A stretch of 44,769 bases of DNA from Candidatus Merdiplasma excrementigallinarum (GCA_018713435.1 DVOS01000073.1:1-44769), one strand, 5' to 3'; positions 31,787 to 42,400 are shown, numbered from the stretch's first letter. Notes: generated by a model not told the origin, from the letters alone. Made by a program: numbers and translations.

Positions 31787-33550
31787 TTATTCGCCAAAAT
31801 AGTACATCTTAACCGCGTAGATTTTTACCAGCCGTTCGTCGATCATCTCTTCCGTAAGTTCCTGACCGGAACTGATCTGGTTTGCCAGTGTGTCCCGGAC
31901 AGTCCTAAAGTCAGCGTCTGATGCCAGCAGGATCATGTCTGCCCCGGCCAGAAGCGACTGACGGGCAGCCAGGGCCAGATCGGAAGAAAGTTCTTCTCTT
32001 ATGGGGCAGGAAAGGATCAGGGATTCCCGGTAATGGTTCCTTACGTTCAAAGTGTTCCGTTCGGCTTCGGACATGGACGCGGTACTGTCAGGAAGCATAA
32101 CACAGGCCGGTTCACCTGCCGCAGGCCCTGAAACCGGGCTGCTCTCTGATGCGGCGGCGGTCTCCGGGGAGGCGGCTTCTGACGATGGAGCCGTTGCTGA
32201 CTCTGAGCCAGTCTGAAGGGATGAAGCTGCATCCGACTCCGAGTCAGTCTGAAGGGATGAAACCGCTTCCGGCTCTGACTCTGAACCTGTCCGGACTGGG
32301 GAAGAGGTTTCCGGCTCCGGGTCAGGCTCAGCGGGGCGGGAACCGTTCTCCGTTGGCTTGGTCTGTTCGGCTACTGACTGATACGTCCCCTGTCCCTCCT
32401 GGGAAGAAGTAGTCCGGCCGGCGTTTTCTGTTTCCAGCCCGGCGCCCGATTCGGACTGGGAAACGGCACCGGAAGAAGGCTGGGTTTTGGCTGCCGGCTC
32501 ATCTGTCTCCGGAGAGGAAGCGGTGCCGGAACCGGCGCCAACGATTGTCTCCGGGGAAGTACCGGTCTCTGAGGGAGCATCGGTTTCCGTGGAAGTACCG
32601 GTCTCTGAGGGAGCATCGGTTTCCGTGGAAGCGCCGGTCTCCGAAGAAGTATCGGTTTCCGGTGCGATGTCAACCGTGCGCAGCTTCAGATCCTCATCGG
32701 CCAGAAGCTCTGCCCGCAGGGCATTCGTTTTTCCGTTTGTATCGGTAAATTCCAGCTCCCGGATGGGATTTTCGCCTGTGTAGTCGGAGGCGGCCAGGAT
32801 ACTGATGCCGTTTTCCTTCAGATCCGCGTCATTTACAGGGAGAGGCTGCCAGTTCTGGTCCATCTCCAAAAGATTGCTGTCCCGCAGATCAGAGGGAAAA
32901 GCAAAGGTGAGGATGGGTACCTGGCAGGACTGCCGGCTCAGATCATCGAAACGGCCGTGCATGGCGGCCAGGCTGGTGTCCGCCGTCCAGCCGTTGTTTC
33001 TGGCGCCCAGCAGGATACCGCCTACCGGATCCGCCTCATAGCAGTTCCGGGTCGTCTCCCCCACCTGAGTGACTGTGTCTGTCTGGACAAGGGACTGAGG
33101 CGTGACAATAAACAGCTGATTCAGCTTTTCTTCCAGAGTCATGCCGTCGATCCACTTCGCGGCGTCCTCTTCAAAGGCGCTGATCCAGGAGGCGTCCTCC
33201 GTCTCCCGGGCGGACAGGGAGGAAGCTTCCGTATCCATCTCTGTGATCTTTTCTGAAAGGCTCTCTGTCTGACCGGATTCGGCCTCCGTAACGCTCTCCC
33301 GCAAGGGCGCTTTTGGGGCTGTAACAGCCTCGGTGATGATAGCCTCGGAAACAGACGCGTCCGCGTCGTTTGTCTGGGGCTTGTTCAAAAGGCCGTGGAG
33401 CAGGAAACCTCCTGAGATGCCGGCTGCAACAAGAACCACTCCCGCACTGCAGCCGATGATGGCGCGATAATTAGGCTTCAGGCGGCGGGTTCGCTTTACG
33501 GCAGGTTCCTTCCGAACGGGATAATTTCGCTGAGTTCCCCCTTTTCGCAT
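31787..33550 (-). CDS. Membrane-anchored GH3-like protein, apparently catalytically degenerate
   Basis: A 587-residue protein. Residues 1-29 are basic, 30-55 are a membrane segment, 60-120 are acidic. A glycoside hydrolase 3 (NagZ-like) fold begins at about residue 125 (AAKWIDGMTLEEKLNQLFIV, PVGGILLGARN, VPILTFAFPS, KENGISILAAS). The KHFPGHG-type catalytic loop and the following acid/base residues are absent. In their place residues ~297-485 are Ser/Thr/Glu/Pro-rich repeats. The GH3 end returns at about 500-587 (ALAARQSLLAGADMILLAS, LTEEMIDERLVKIYAVK). It is therefore probably a non-enzymatic wall- or glycan-binding protein. The start has AAAGGGG upstream. Confidence 0.75.
   Translation of the reverse strand: MRKGGTQRNYPVRKEPAVKRTRRLKPNYRAIIGCSAGVVLVAAGISGGFLLHGLLNKPQTNDADASVSEAIITEAVTAPKAPLRESVTEAESGQTESLSEKITEMDTEASSLSARETEDASWISAFEEDAAKWIDGMTLEEKLNQLFIVTPQSLVQTDTVTQVGETTRNCYEADPVGGILLGARNNGWTADTSLAAMHGRFDDLSRQSCQVPILTFAFPSDLRDSNLLEMDQNWQPLPVNDADLKENGISILAASDYTGENPIRELEFTDTNGKTNALRAELLADEDLKLRTVDIAPETDTSSETGASTETDAPSETGTSTETDAPSETGTSPETIVGAGSGTASSPETDEPAAKTQPSSGAVSQSESGAGLETENAGRTTSSQEGQGTYQSVAEQTKPTENGSRPAEPDPEPETSSPVRTGSESEPEAVSSLQTDSESDAASSLQTGSESATAPSSEAASPETAAASESSPVSGPAAGEPACVMLPDSTASMSEAERNTLNVRNHYRESLILSCPIREELSSDLALAARQSLLAGADMILLASDADFRTVRDTLANQISSGQELTEEMIDERLVKIYAVKMYYFGE
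32199..32270. repeat. Two 36-bp tandem repeats in the GH3-like gene
   Basis: The unit at 32199-32234 (starting GACTCTGAGCCAGTCTGAAG) is repeated at 32235-32270 with a few changes. Each copy encodes 12 residues of the acidic Ser-rich region. Confidence 0.85.
32561..32668. repeat. Three 36-bp tandem repeats in the GH3-like gene
   Basis: The unit at 32561-32596 (starting ACCGGTCTCTGAGGGAGCAT) is repeated almost exactly at 32597-32632 and more loosely at 32633-32668. The copies encode 12-residue TETDAPSETGTS-like units, a region prone to length change. Confidence 0.88.
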
Positions 33551-33586
33551 GATCGTTCCCCTTTCCTGGTGATATTCATAATTTTT

Positions 33587-33615
33587 ATTATAAGCATAGC
33601 ATAAAGAAAAAGCAA
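33587..33615 (-). promoter_or_regulatory. Promoter of the GH3-like gene
   Basis: On the minus strand TTGCTT (plus-strand 33610-33615), 17-bp spacer and a perfect TATAAT (33587-33592). The start codon is about 37 bp downstream. Confidence 0.75.
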
Positions 33616-33661
33616 ATTATTTTCGGCAGATAGATATTTTTTTCTATTTCATTCAATTTTC

Positions 33662-33689
33662 TTGAATAAACGTGAAAATATGGTACAAT
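33662..33689 (+). promoter_or_regulatory. Promoter of the right-hand surface/tubulin-like gene train
   Basis: TTGAAT (33662-33667), 16-bp spacer, TACAAT (33684-33689). It is divergent from the GH3-like promoter; the 190-bp gap is AT-rich and shows no other element. Confidence 0.65.
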
Positions 33690-33740
33690 TAATGGGAAGT
33701 TTGTGCATAAAAATTTGGCAAAATCATGAGGGAACGAGAG

Positions 33741-34460
33741 ATGAAACAGGGATACCGGGTACTGGCGCTTTTCCTGATCGCAGCGGAGGCCGCGGCCGGA
33801 TACGGGCTGGTCAGGAATTTTCTTACTCTCCCGGTGCAGGAAGAGCGGTTTTTAAACGGAATAAGCGCCTCTTCGCTTCTGGAAACAAACAGCGGCCAGG
33901 GCGGGGAGGAGGGAACCGAAAGCGGCTGGACTCAGCCGTCGGAGGACCAGACCGCCGCGCCCCAGTCAGAGACATCCGCCCCGGAGGGGGGAGGATGGAT
34001 ACAGGCCGGGATTTTGGACGCCAGATCCAGCTCTCAGATTTCCCAGGAGGGAAGAGACAACTCCGCCTGGGCGGCAGTGGACGGGAACCTGACCACCTCC
34101 TGGCAGGAGGGAGCAGACGGCAGCGGCATCGGAGAGTGGGTGGAATATGACCTGGACCGCACCTATCAGATGGGAGAGATCCACCTCTGGCTGGGAAACT
34201 GGAATGACAGTCAGGACACCGACTATTTCTACGGCAACAACCGGCCCATGGATCTGCGGATCACGGTCTGGGAAGGAGAAGAGATGACGTTCGACTATAC
34301 CCATACATTCGGGGACGGGAAAGCGGAAACCGGCCTGAAGGATTTCCCGGATACGGCAAGGGGCAGCCGAATCCGCTTTACGATTGAGAGCGTTTATGCC
34401 GGAGATACCTGGGACGACACCTGCATTGCGGAGATTGGCATATACGGCAGCGCCGTGTAG
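33741..34460 (+). CDS. Anchored protein with NADase-type glycan-binding (discoidin-like) domain
   Basis: A 239-residue protein. The ATG at 33741 follows GAGGGAACGAG; ATG 33726 in frame is less likely. Residues 5-25 are a signal anchor (VLALFLIAAEAAAGYGLV), then an acidic low-complexity linker to about residue 95. The C-terminal domain (~95-238) has the discoidin-like pattern AWAAVDGNLTTSWQEGADG, GEWVEYDLDRTYQMGEIHL, NNRPMDLRITVW and VYAGDTWDDTCIAEIGIYG, typical of NADase-type glycan-binding domains. Probable role: binding carbohydrate at the cell surface. First gene of the right-hand train, 24 bp before the M15 gene. Confidence 0.82.
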   Translation: MKQGYRVLALFLIAAEAAAGYGLVRNFLTLPVQEERFLNGISASSLLETNSGQGGEEGTESGWTQPSEDQTAAPQSETSAPEGGGWIQAGILDARSSSQISQEGRDNSAWAAVDGNLTTSWQEGADGSGIGEWVEYDLDRTYQMGEIHLWLGNWNDSQDTDYFYGNNRPMDLRITVWEGEEMTFDYTHTFGDGKAETGLKDFPDTARGSRIRFTIESVYAGDTWDDTCIAEIGIYGSAV

Positions 34461-34484
34461 CGGGAAAGGCAGGAAAGAGAACGT

Positions 34485-35366
34485 ATGAGATGGATAAAAT
34501 GGATCGCCCTGGCGGTTCTTCTTCTGGCCCTGTCCCTGACGGCCGGGTGGCTGGCCGGCGTCTGGTATGACAACTGGCAGACACTGCAGGAAGACTGCAG
34601 AAGAATGGAAGCGGAGCTGGAGGCGTCCAGGGAAGAGATCAGCCGCCTGCAGGAGCAGATTTTCCTGCTGGAGCAGGAGGCGGCAGAAAAAGAAACAGAA
34701 AAAGAGACAGAAGAAGAAATGACGGATCCGGCCGGGATACCCGCCGGCACGGTGCTGGCAGAGGGGCAGGCAGCGAAAAATACGGACGCGTTTTTTCAGA
34801 TCTATGAGATATCGGATGAGATTTTTGCCCGGATTTACGGGAAGTCCTACAAGGAGGACTGTACGGTTCCCCGGGAGGGACTGCGGTACCTGAAGGTGCT
34901 CCACTACAATTTTGACCATCAGGTGCAGGTGGGGGAGCTGATGGTAAACCAGGCGATTGCCCGGGACTGTCTGGAGATTTTCAGAGAGCTGTATGAGCAG
35001 GAATACGAGATTTACTCCATGTATCTGGTGGATGATTTTCAGGCGGACGATACTCTCTCCTGCGAGATGAACAACACCTCCGCTTTTAATTTCAGAAAAG
35101 TGACGGGAGGAGAGAGCCTGTCCAATCACGCTTACGGCTGCGCCATAGATATTAATCCCCAGCAGAACCCCTATGTGGAGAACGGCGTTTATTATCATGA
35201 AAACGCGGCCCCCTATATTGACCGGACGGGACCGGGAGAGCACATGATTGACCATGAAGACCTCTGCTACCGGCTGTTTGCCGAAAAAGGCTTTGCATGG
35301 GGCGGCGACTGGGAAAATCCGATAGATTACCAGCATTTTGAAAAGGATCCCCAAACGGTGGGATAA
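34485..35366 (+). CDS. M15 family D,D-carboxypeptidase/endopeptidase-like metallopeptidase
   Basis: A 293-residue membrane-anchored zinc peptidase. Residues 5-24 are a membrane segment, 30-80 a coiled coil (LQEDCRRMEAELEASREEIS) and a Glu/Lys run. The M15 catalytic domain follows to the end. Zinc ligands are His215 and Asp222 in SNHAYGCAIDIN and His284 in DYQHFEKD, with YHENAAPYIDRTG between. Relatives cut peptidoglycan stem or cross-bridge peptides. Residues needed for activity are present, so a cell-wall remodelling role is likely in this envelope-oriented gene set. Confidence 0.88.
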   Translation: MRWIKWIALAVLLLALSLTAGWLAGVWYDNWQTLQEDCRRMEAELEASREEISRLQEQIFLLEQEAAEKETEKETEEEMTDPAGIPAGTVLAEGQAAKNTDAFFQIYEISDEIFARIYGKSYKEDCTVPREGLRYLKVLHYNFDHQVQVGELMVNQAIARDCLEIFRELYEQEYEIYSMYLVDDFQADDTLSCEMNNTSAFNFRKVTGGESLSNHAYGCAIDINPQQNPYVENGVYYHENAAPYIDRTGPGEHMIDHEDLCYRLFAEKGFAWGGDWENPIDYQHFEKDPQTVG

Positions 35367-35475
35367 AGAGAAATTTCGGGAAAAGGGAATTGCGATTCCC
35401 CCGGCCCGGGAATATAATAAAAGGGTATCCGGCGGCGGAAAGAGACGCCGGAAACTCTGCCGGGAGTTTGTGCGT

Positions 35476-37227
35476 ATGGAGACAAAAGAGATACCGGCCA
35501 TCTACCTTCGATGGCTGAAGCAGAACACGGGACATTACCGGTACCTGACCGGCGAGGCCAGGGCACTGAAAAAGAAAATAGAAGAATGCGGCCTTTCATC
35601 TGATGAGGAAACCAAAAAGATGGAAGAGTGCTACAGGCAGTTTGTTCAGCTGTCAGAGAGAAATCCCCTTGCCGGTACGGGAGGGACCGGGAAAAAGGCC
35701 GAGATACTGGCGGAGAGCTTCCGGTACTTTTTTTATCCCAACCGGGAAGGAATCCGCGTGCCCATGGAGATCTTTCTGGAGTTTGGAGGGCTTCAGTGGG
35801 AAAAAAATGCCAGGGAACTGTATGACAGGATGGAGGCCAGCCTGGAGGACTGGGTGAGGGAGGCCGCCAGCGTCAGACAGAAGAATAAAGAAGAGTTCCA
35901 GACAGGGACAGCCCGGATCATAAGCCTTTACGGAAAGCTGCTGAATCAAAAAGCAGACAGCAGGGGCTTCTGGGTCAAGCAGGGGATTATGCTCTGCCTG
36001 CTGGCTGCGGCCCTGCTTCAGGCGCTGCTTGGCGCCGCCGCGTGGCCGGCGCTTCTGGCGGATCCGGTATCCCTGACGGCGGCGGGACTGGGAGCCGCGG
36101 TAACGGTATGGTTCCTGATCCGCTCCATCTTATGGATGGCGAGAGAACCCGGACGGGTCAGGCTGCTGCGCCAGTGGAGGCTCTGCGTGGAGCAGATGGA
36201 CCGGCAGGGACATACAGACGGAAGCTTCCGGGATGCCGGACGGTTCCGAAAACTGATGAAAGCCATGATCCTGGAGCCGGAAAACCATAAAGAACCGGCG
36301 GAGGAAGAAGGGGCTGAGGCCGAGCCGGGCAGAGTGGAGGCTGCCTGGTTCCTGGAAAAAAGAAACAGGAAAATCTGCAGCACCATACGGCCCCTTCACC
36401 TGGCGGTTATGCTGCTGACCTGCTTTTGCCTGCTGCTGGCCTGTCCCCGTAAACTGATCCCGGGGGCGGAAGAACCTCTGGCAAGGCTGCGGGAGACGGT
36501 GCGCGCAGAACTGGAGCGAAGAGATCTGGACCACAGAACCGTTCCCGTTTATGAGACAGCCTCCATGGAGGAGCTGGCAGGAGAGATACAGCTGACTCTG
36601 CGGACCCTGGGGACGGACGCCATGCTGTTTACGGAGGTTGGCAGCAACACGATCCTGGGGACCTATCCGGAAGAGGATACCACCCTTTATACCAGCGGCT
36701 GCGCCTATGACTTTGGCAGCGAACTGATCTGGTACGCCGTGACGGATGACTGGGGAAGAGAGGGATTTATACGGGCCACCCAGTGCCGGGTGCATCTTGC
36801 GGATGAACTGCCGGCAGCTTCTGTGTCGGTGACAGACCGGGAGGGAAATCCCAGAGAATATGAGGATCTGGACCGAATGACAGACGGACAGGTGATGGAC
36901 GCCTGCCTGTTTCAGGAGGGGGACACTATCCGGCTGGAATATGCCTCCGGCTGCCGCTTTAAGTATCTGTACCTGGTGCCGGGAGATGTAGAGACGGAGG
37001 GAACCTATGAGGATCGGGGACGGCCCCAAAAACTCCGCCTGGTGTTTGACGAGACCAGGGAGTACAGTTTTTCTGTGCCGGATGTCTATGAACCCTTCGG
37101 TATTTTTGTGAGAATACCGGATATAGCGGCTTCCACCGTGGAGATCACCCTGGAGGACGCGAAAGGGGGAGAGAGCCGGGAGGCGGCTCTTACGGAATTG
37201 AAATTATGCGGAGTACGTTTGAGATAA
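35476..37227 (+). CDS. Multi-pass membrane protein of the tubulin-like operon, uncharacterised
   Basis: A 583-residue protein whose function I do not recognise. The ATG at 35476 (METKEIPAIYLRWL) has GGGAG about 9 bp upstream; the longer frame from 35338 would overlap the M15 gene. Residues 1-165 are cytoplasmic and helix-rich. Membrane segments lie near 170-192, 197-218 and 307-325, with a charged loop between. Residues ~330-583 would be extracytoplasmic and mostly beta (NTILGTYPEEDTTLYTSG, FSVPDVYEPFGIFVRIPD). The vWA gene follows 22 bp later. A possible scaffold linking inside and outside. Confidence 0.75.
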   Translation: METKEIPAIYLRWLKQNTGHYRYLTGEARALKKKIEECGLSSDEETKKMEECYRQFVQLSERNPLAGTGGTGKKAEILAESFRYFFYPNREGIRVPMEIFLEFGGLQWEKNARELYDRMEASLEDWVREAASVRQKNKEEFQTGTARIISLYGKLLNQKADSRGFWVKQGIMLCLLAAALLQALLGAAAWPALLADPVSLTAAGLGAAVTVWFLIRSILWMAREPGRVRLLRQWRLCVEQMDRQGHTDGSFRDAGRFRKLMKAMILEPENHKEPAEEEGAEAEPGRVEAAWFLEKRNRKICSTIRPLHLAVMLLTCFCLLLACPRKLIPGAEEPLARLRETVRAELERRDLDHRTVPVYETASMEELAGEIQLTLRTLGTDAMLFTEVGSNTILGTYPEEDTTLYTSGCAYDFGSELIWYAVTDDWGREGFIRATQCRVHLADELPAASVSVTDREGNPREYEDLDRMTDGQVMDACLFQEGDTIRLEYASGCRFKYLYLVPGDVETEGTYEDRGRPQKLRLVFDETREYSFSVPDVYEPFGIFVRIPDIAASTVEITLEDAKGGESREAALTELKLCGVRLR

Positions 37228-37249
37228 AGTGAAAGAGGAGGAAGAAAAA

Positions 37250-39313
37250 ATGAAACTTGCGAGGAAAGGCATAATCTGGCTGGCAGCGCTGTTTGCCCTG
37301 CTTCTTGGCGGACTGACGGTGCTGGCGGATGACCTGGACGGTTCCAGCGGCATGGACGTGGTGATCGTCATGGATACCAGCGGATCCATGCAGAATTCCA
37401 AAGGAGGAGGCGCTGACCCGGAAGGGGTGGCCATGGAAGCGGCCAAGCTGTTTGTGGATATGATGGAATCTTCCGGCTCCAGAGTGGGCCTGGTTCCTTT
37501 CTCCGATCAGCTGGGAAACGTGGTGAACCTGACGGATATTAATTCCACCGCTGACAAGGCGGGCGTGAAAAGCGCCATATCAGCCCTGTCCTACGGGGGC
37601 GATACGGATATCGGACAGGCCATGCAGAAAGCCATGGAGATACTGAACAACGGCGGCGATGTGGGAAACCGGAAAATGATCCTGTTTTTCACAGACGGCA
37701 ACATTGATTTCAGCGTGGTCCACAGAGAGGACGGCCTGGCGGAGGAAGCGGCAGCCACGTCCCGGCAGCAGGCGGATACGGCTACAGCCGACGCGGCGGC
37801 GGCAGGGATCCCCATCTATTCCATCGGCCTGAACGCGGACGGGACCCTGGATGAGGAACTGATTCAGAAGATGGCAAACGATACAGGGGGAAAACAGTAC
37901 TCGGTTACGTCTGCCGGCGAGCTTCCCAATATTTTTAATGAAATTTTCGCGGATTTCGTGGAATCCAAAATTGACGGACGGGATGTGACCATCCAGAGCA
38001 GCGACCAGTATGAGACGGTGCCCTTTACCATCCCCAACGACAGTGTGATGGAGGCCAACATTGTGATGCTCTCCTCCCAGCAGCTGGACGAGGTGATCCT
38101 GCAGGGTCCCTCCGGCAGCCAGGTGCCGGTGGACGGAGAGAGGCTGATCCAGAGCAACTCCGACCAGTACACCATGCTGAAGCTTCTCTCTCCCCAGGCC
38201 GGGGACTGGACGCTGCTGCTGCGGGGAGAAGCAGGATGCCAGGTACATGTGAACCTTCTGTTTAACTATAAGGTGATCCTGCAGATCGGGGTGGCGGACG
38301 ACCAGAACGGGGGAGCCGCTATTACGGCTTACTTTGAGAATCAGGGGGCGCCCCTGACAGACGACGCTCTCTACGCCCAGTTTACCGCAGTGGCCAGAGT
38401 AGGCAGAAGCGACGGTACGGTTACGGAATATCCCATGACCTACGGGAACGGCGTATTTTCCAGCAATGTGGCCTTAAATCCCCAGGAGACGGTAACCATC
38501 ACCGCCTTTGCGGAGAGTGATACCATGTACCGGGAGTCAGAGCCGGTTACTTTTACCTCGGCGGCTCTGCCGGAGACGATTACGACCACTCCCATGCCCA
38601 CCCCCATCGTGCTGAACGGCCCGGTGGTGACGCTGACAAAAGAAAATATTGATCTGAATACCTATTTCCAGTCCAGCAAGGGCAACGCCTTAAGCTACGA
38701 CGGCGGCGTTTCGCTGGATGATCCTTCCATCGCGAAGGCCCAGGTGGAGAGCGGAAGCTCCATCCTGGAACTGAAGGGAGCCAAAAAAGGAACCGCCAAC
38801 CTGACGATCACCGCTACCTCACCGGAGGGTGTGACCGCCAGCCAGACCGTGGCGGTGGAAGTGAGAGGCTTTCTTCCCAATATCATTCCGATTATCATCC
38901 TGGCCGTGGTGCTGGTGGCCCTGATCGTGCTGCTGATTGTGCTGATCCTGGTGAATAAGGGAAAGAAGCTGGACGGCTATCTGTACTGGTACCTCCAGGA
39001 CGACAGCTCCTTCGGCTCGGCGGATGAGACGGAATTTCCTCTGGGATTTGAGAAGAAGAAGGTGCTTATGTCCATGATCGTGACGGAGCCCTCCGTGGCC
39101 TTTGTGGATCTGAACCGGATCCTGATCCGGGGCGGCAAAAACTGTGTGATGCTTCAGAGCACGGCCAGACAGTGCGCGGTGCTGGATGCCTTCCAGAACG
39201 AAGTGAAAAAACTGCGGCTTCGGGACGGAGACAGCTTCCAGATCGTATGCCAGACCCAGGAGGGGCCCTGCACCATCTGCTGCCGGTATGAGGAGACCCA
39301 GCCCTTTATGTAG
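37250..39313 (+). CDS. vWA-domain membrane protein with cytoplasmic C-terminal domain
   Basis: A 687-residue type I membrane protein. The ATG at 37250 follows AGAGGAGGAAG. Residues 1-27 are a signal peptide. The von Willebrand factor A domain (~35-250) has the MIDAS motif MDTSGSM (D42, S44, S46), GGDTDIGQAM with its Thr, and FFTDGNIDF. Beta domains follow, including a bacterial Ig-like stretch at ~480-540. The membrane helix is at 545-570, and a cytoplasmic tail (~571-687, LYWYLQDDSSFGSADETEFP... KKLRLRDGDSFQI) looks like a small beta domain. MIDAS outside and a tail inside suit a receptor that connects surface binding to the tubulin-like protein encoded next. Confidence 0.87.
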   Translation: MKLARKGIIWLAALFALLLGGLTVLADDLDGSSGMDVVIVMDTSGSMQNSKGGGADPEGVAMEAAKLFVDMMESSGSRVGLVPFSDQLGNVVNLTDINSTADKAGVKSAISALSYGGDTDIGQAMQKAMEILNNGGDVGNRKMILFFTDGNIDFSVVHREDGLAEEAAATSRQQADTATADAAAAGIPIYSIGLNADGTLDEELIQKMANDTGGKQYSVTSAGELPNIFNEIFADFVESKIDGRDVTIQSSDQYETVPFTIPNDSVMEANIVMLSSQQLDEVILQGPSGSQVPVDGERLIQSNSDQYTMLKLLSPQAGDWTLLLRGEAGCQVHVNLLFNYKVILQIGVADDQNGGAAITAYFENQGAPLTDDALYAQFTAVARVGRSDGTVTEYPMTYGNGVFSSNVALNPQETVTITAFAESDTMYRESEPVTFTSAALPETITTTPMPTPIVLNGPVVTLTKENIDLNTYFQSSKGNALSYDGGVSLDDPSIAKAQVESGSSILELKGAKKGTANLTITATSPEGVTASQTVAVEVRGFLPNIIPIIILAVVLVALIVLLIVLILVNKGKKLDGYLYWYLQDDSSFGSADETEFPLGFEKKKVLMSMIVTEPSVAFVDLNRILIRGGKNCVMLQSTARQCAVLDAFQNEVKKLRLRDGDSFQIVCQTQEGPCTICCRYEETQPFM

Positions 39314-39325
39314 GGATAGGACTTT

Positions 39326-39378
39326 CGCGGCGCGGGCCGGATATCCAGGAAGGCATGGCTGCCAGGCCCGCTGGCCGC
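39326..39378 (+). repeat. GC-rich stem-loop between the vWA and tubulin-like genes
   Basis: CGCGG and CGGGCC (39326-39338) pair with GGCCCG and CCGCG (39365-39378). There is no T-run, so it is more likely an mRNA processing or stability element than a terminator. It fills most of the 98-bp gap. Confidence 0.6.
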
Positions 39379-39411
39379 GGGAATAAATAAGAGAAAGGAT
39401 ACAGAAAAGTT

Positions 39412-42400
39412 ATGGGACTGAGTGAAGAGTACAAAAAAAGGATTCAGGAATCCCTGGACGCGGAGACCGGAGGAAGGCTTCATGCCATCGCGGCCAAGGC
39501 TACGGCGGTGAAAGCCCCGGTGCTGATTATCGGCCTGGGGGGAACCGGTATGGATGCCCTGCGCATCACCAAAAAGCTGATCTATGACACGATCCAGAGC
39601 GAAAAAAAAGACGGGGAATATACGGATAAGCCCAAAAATATTGAATACCTGGGCATTGATACCGATGAGGGAGAGGAAAAGAAATCCTATCAGGGCATGT
39701 ACCTGAACAAGACGGCGGGGGAGATCCAGATCTATACTATGCCCCATGTGCAGCCGGTGCTGGCCCACCCGGAGCTTCTGCCCCCCTATATCAACAGCTG
39801 GCTGAATACCAATATTGATACCCAGACGGTGATTTCCGGCGCCGGCGCCGTGCGGCAGCTGGGCCGGCTGCTGCTGATGCAGAATCTTTCCAAGGTGCAG
39901 ACCATCCTGGAGTCCAAGATTAAGAAAGCCACCAGCGGCTTTGATACCAATGTTCCCATGTATGTGTTTATCCTGGCGGGCATCAGCGGCGGTACCGGAA
40001 GCGGCACCTTCCTGGATATGCCCTACCTGGTGAAAGCCGTTTCCGAGACCAACGACGGCAGACCCGTGCGGAATGTGGGCATCCTGTTTATGCCGGATGT
40101 GAACGCGGGAAAATCCGGAGTGGACAATGTAAAGCGGGAGAGCATCTACGCCAACGGCTATGCCGCCTTAAAAGAACTGGATTATCTGCAGAAGATCGAG
40201 GAGGTGGGGGATACCTTTGTCCAGACCTACGGTACCCTGCGCACCGGCATGACCGGGGAGAAGCCCATTCCTCCCTATGATATCTGCCTGCTCATGTCCA
40301 GCAGGGATGTGAACGGAACTTCCTACGGAACGGGAGATGAAAACTACGCGGAAGTGATTCACGTGGCCGCCGAAACGATCTTCAACTTTGTGCTGGGGGA
40401 CGACGGCGCGGCGGACTACACCGGATTTTCCATTCAGTCCTTCTTAAGCAATGAAGTGAGCAATATTAATACATATAAGACCCAGCTGGGGAACCTGCGC
40501 CATCCTGTATCCTACCTGTACAGCATCGCGGGAGCCTCCTCCGCCAGACTGCCCATTGATGATATTATGAGCTACCTGACCTACAAGGCATTCCAGGAGG
40601 TACAGCGCTACTGGGATCTTCGTCCCCAGAACGAGGACGTGGATCAGCTCCTGGCCTTCTTTAAGCTGAGCAAGGGAGCCGTGGTAAACGGCGGCCGGGC
40701 CAGAGTGAAGTTCCCGGACACCAGCCGGGTAGATTATAAGGCGGTGAAGGAGCGGGCACCCCAGGTGATCCAGCTGTATGAGACGGCTTTTGCCGCCCAG
40801 CAGAAGGTGATCAAAGAAAACTTCAAGCTGATGCAGGAGGGACTGGAGGAACAGATCCGGGATGACAACAACCTGATCAATCAGATCTTCCTGGATCTGA
40901 CGAAAGGTCCTGTTTTTGCCCAGCAGTGCCTTTACACCGCGGATCCCCAGCGGCGCAGCGTGATCACGGACCTTCGCCGGATGAACGCGGAGTTTATGGG
41001 AGAGATCCTGCAGCCGGAGCAGATGAACGTGCTGGAGGGGAACGCCAACGCGGCCCTGAATAAGATCCGCAACGGCAGCTCCATCATGGGCCATAAGAAG
41101 GAACTGCAGGAATACCTGGACGCCATGAACGCCTGGTACAACGCCAAGTTCCGGAACGAGCTTTACGGCTATGCCGCCAGCTACTGCTCCGGAGCCGCCA
41201 ACACCCTGACAGAGAAAAACAATCACATTTACGATATTGTGGCGGAACTTCTGGATACCCTGGTGAAGATTTTTGACAAGTACGGCAAGATCAAGACCAA
41301 TGCGGTGGAGATAAAAGGAGAGAAGGGAACTACCCTTACCTGGTCTCTGGTGGATACCCCCGCCTTTATCCGGGAGGTGGAGGCCCGGATGGAGAACAAC
41401 CCGGAGTTTGCGGTGAACCTGCAGGAGGTAGTGGCCAACTTCTACCACTATCTGTTTGAGAATACGGAGCTTTGGACGGGAAACCGGAAAGAGGATGTGG
41501 TGGAAAACATCAACGGCTTTATCTACAAGCAGTTTAACAACATCCTGAATCACAGCATGGACTTCTTCCTTGCCATGATTGCCCAGTCTCAGAATAAGAC
41601 GCTGAACCAGTACTGCGATGAGATTATCCAGGAGCTGCGCAAACGGGCCCAGGTCCATTTCCCCATCGACCATGCGTTCAGCACCGGTGCGGTGACCCAG
41701 CCCAGCTATTCCTTTATCTCCGTGCCCTCCAATTCGCCCCAGCTTCTGCAGGCGGCGAAAAATGTGGCGGCTACCACGGTGACAGTAGGCGGCGCGGCCA
41801 GCATCGTAAAGGGCAGCGGCATCAACGACCGGATTTTCATGATGAACTTCTTAAGCGCCACGCCCTTAAGCCTGTATGCGGACCTGAAGCATTTTTACGA
41901 GAAATATAAAACCCATCAGCAGAAGCCGGGCCTGCATCTGTATGAAAAGAACAGCTACAATGAGGTGGACTGGAAGTATCTGCCCTCCCCCTATCCGGAG
42001 ACGGAGTGGGTGGCCTTTGACGATCCCACAGAGCGCCAGATCAATGACTTTTACCGGGGCGTGCTGGCAAAAGGATTGGCGTACGGCTATGTGACAGAGA
42101 ATCCCATGGCGGGAACGATGACCTGCCGCTGGGGCGAACAGACAGGCTGGCAGGAGATCCTGGAGCAGTTTGGCGTAAAGCCGGATGAGAGTGCCGCCAT
42201 TCCCTCCAATGAAGGAGGCAGACTGGTAAGGGCCCTGCAGGAACGGCTGGAAAATCCGGCGGCCAGATGCAGCGAGACCCTGACCCGGACGGAGATGGTG
42301 ACGGATGATAACCACACGGAACTGAAGAAAGAGTATGAGGAGATTATCTTCATCCAGATGTTCAAGGTGCGCGATCGGATCAAAGAGATGGTGGAGGACC

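Noticed and set aside
32199-32668. A CRISPR-like array
   Set aside because: The 36-bp repeats are adjacent without spacers and encode 12-residue protein repeats.
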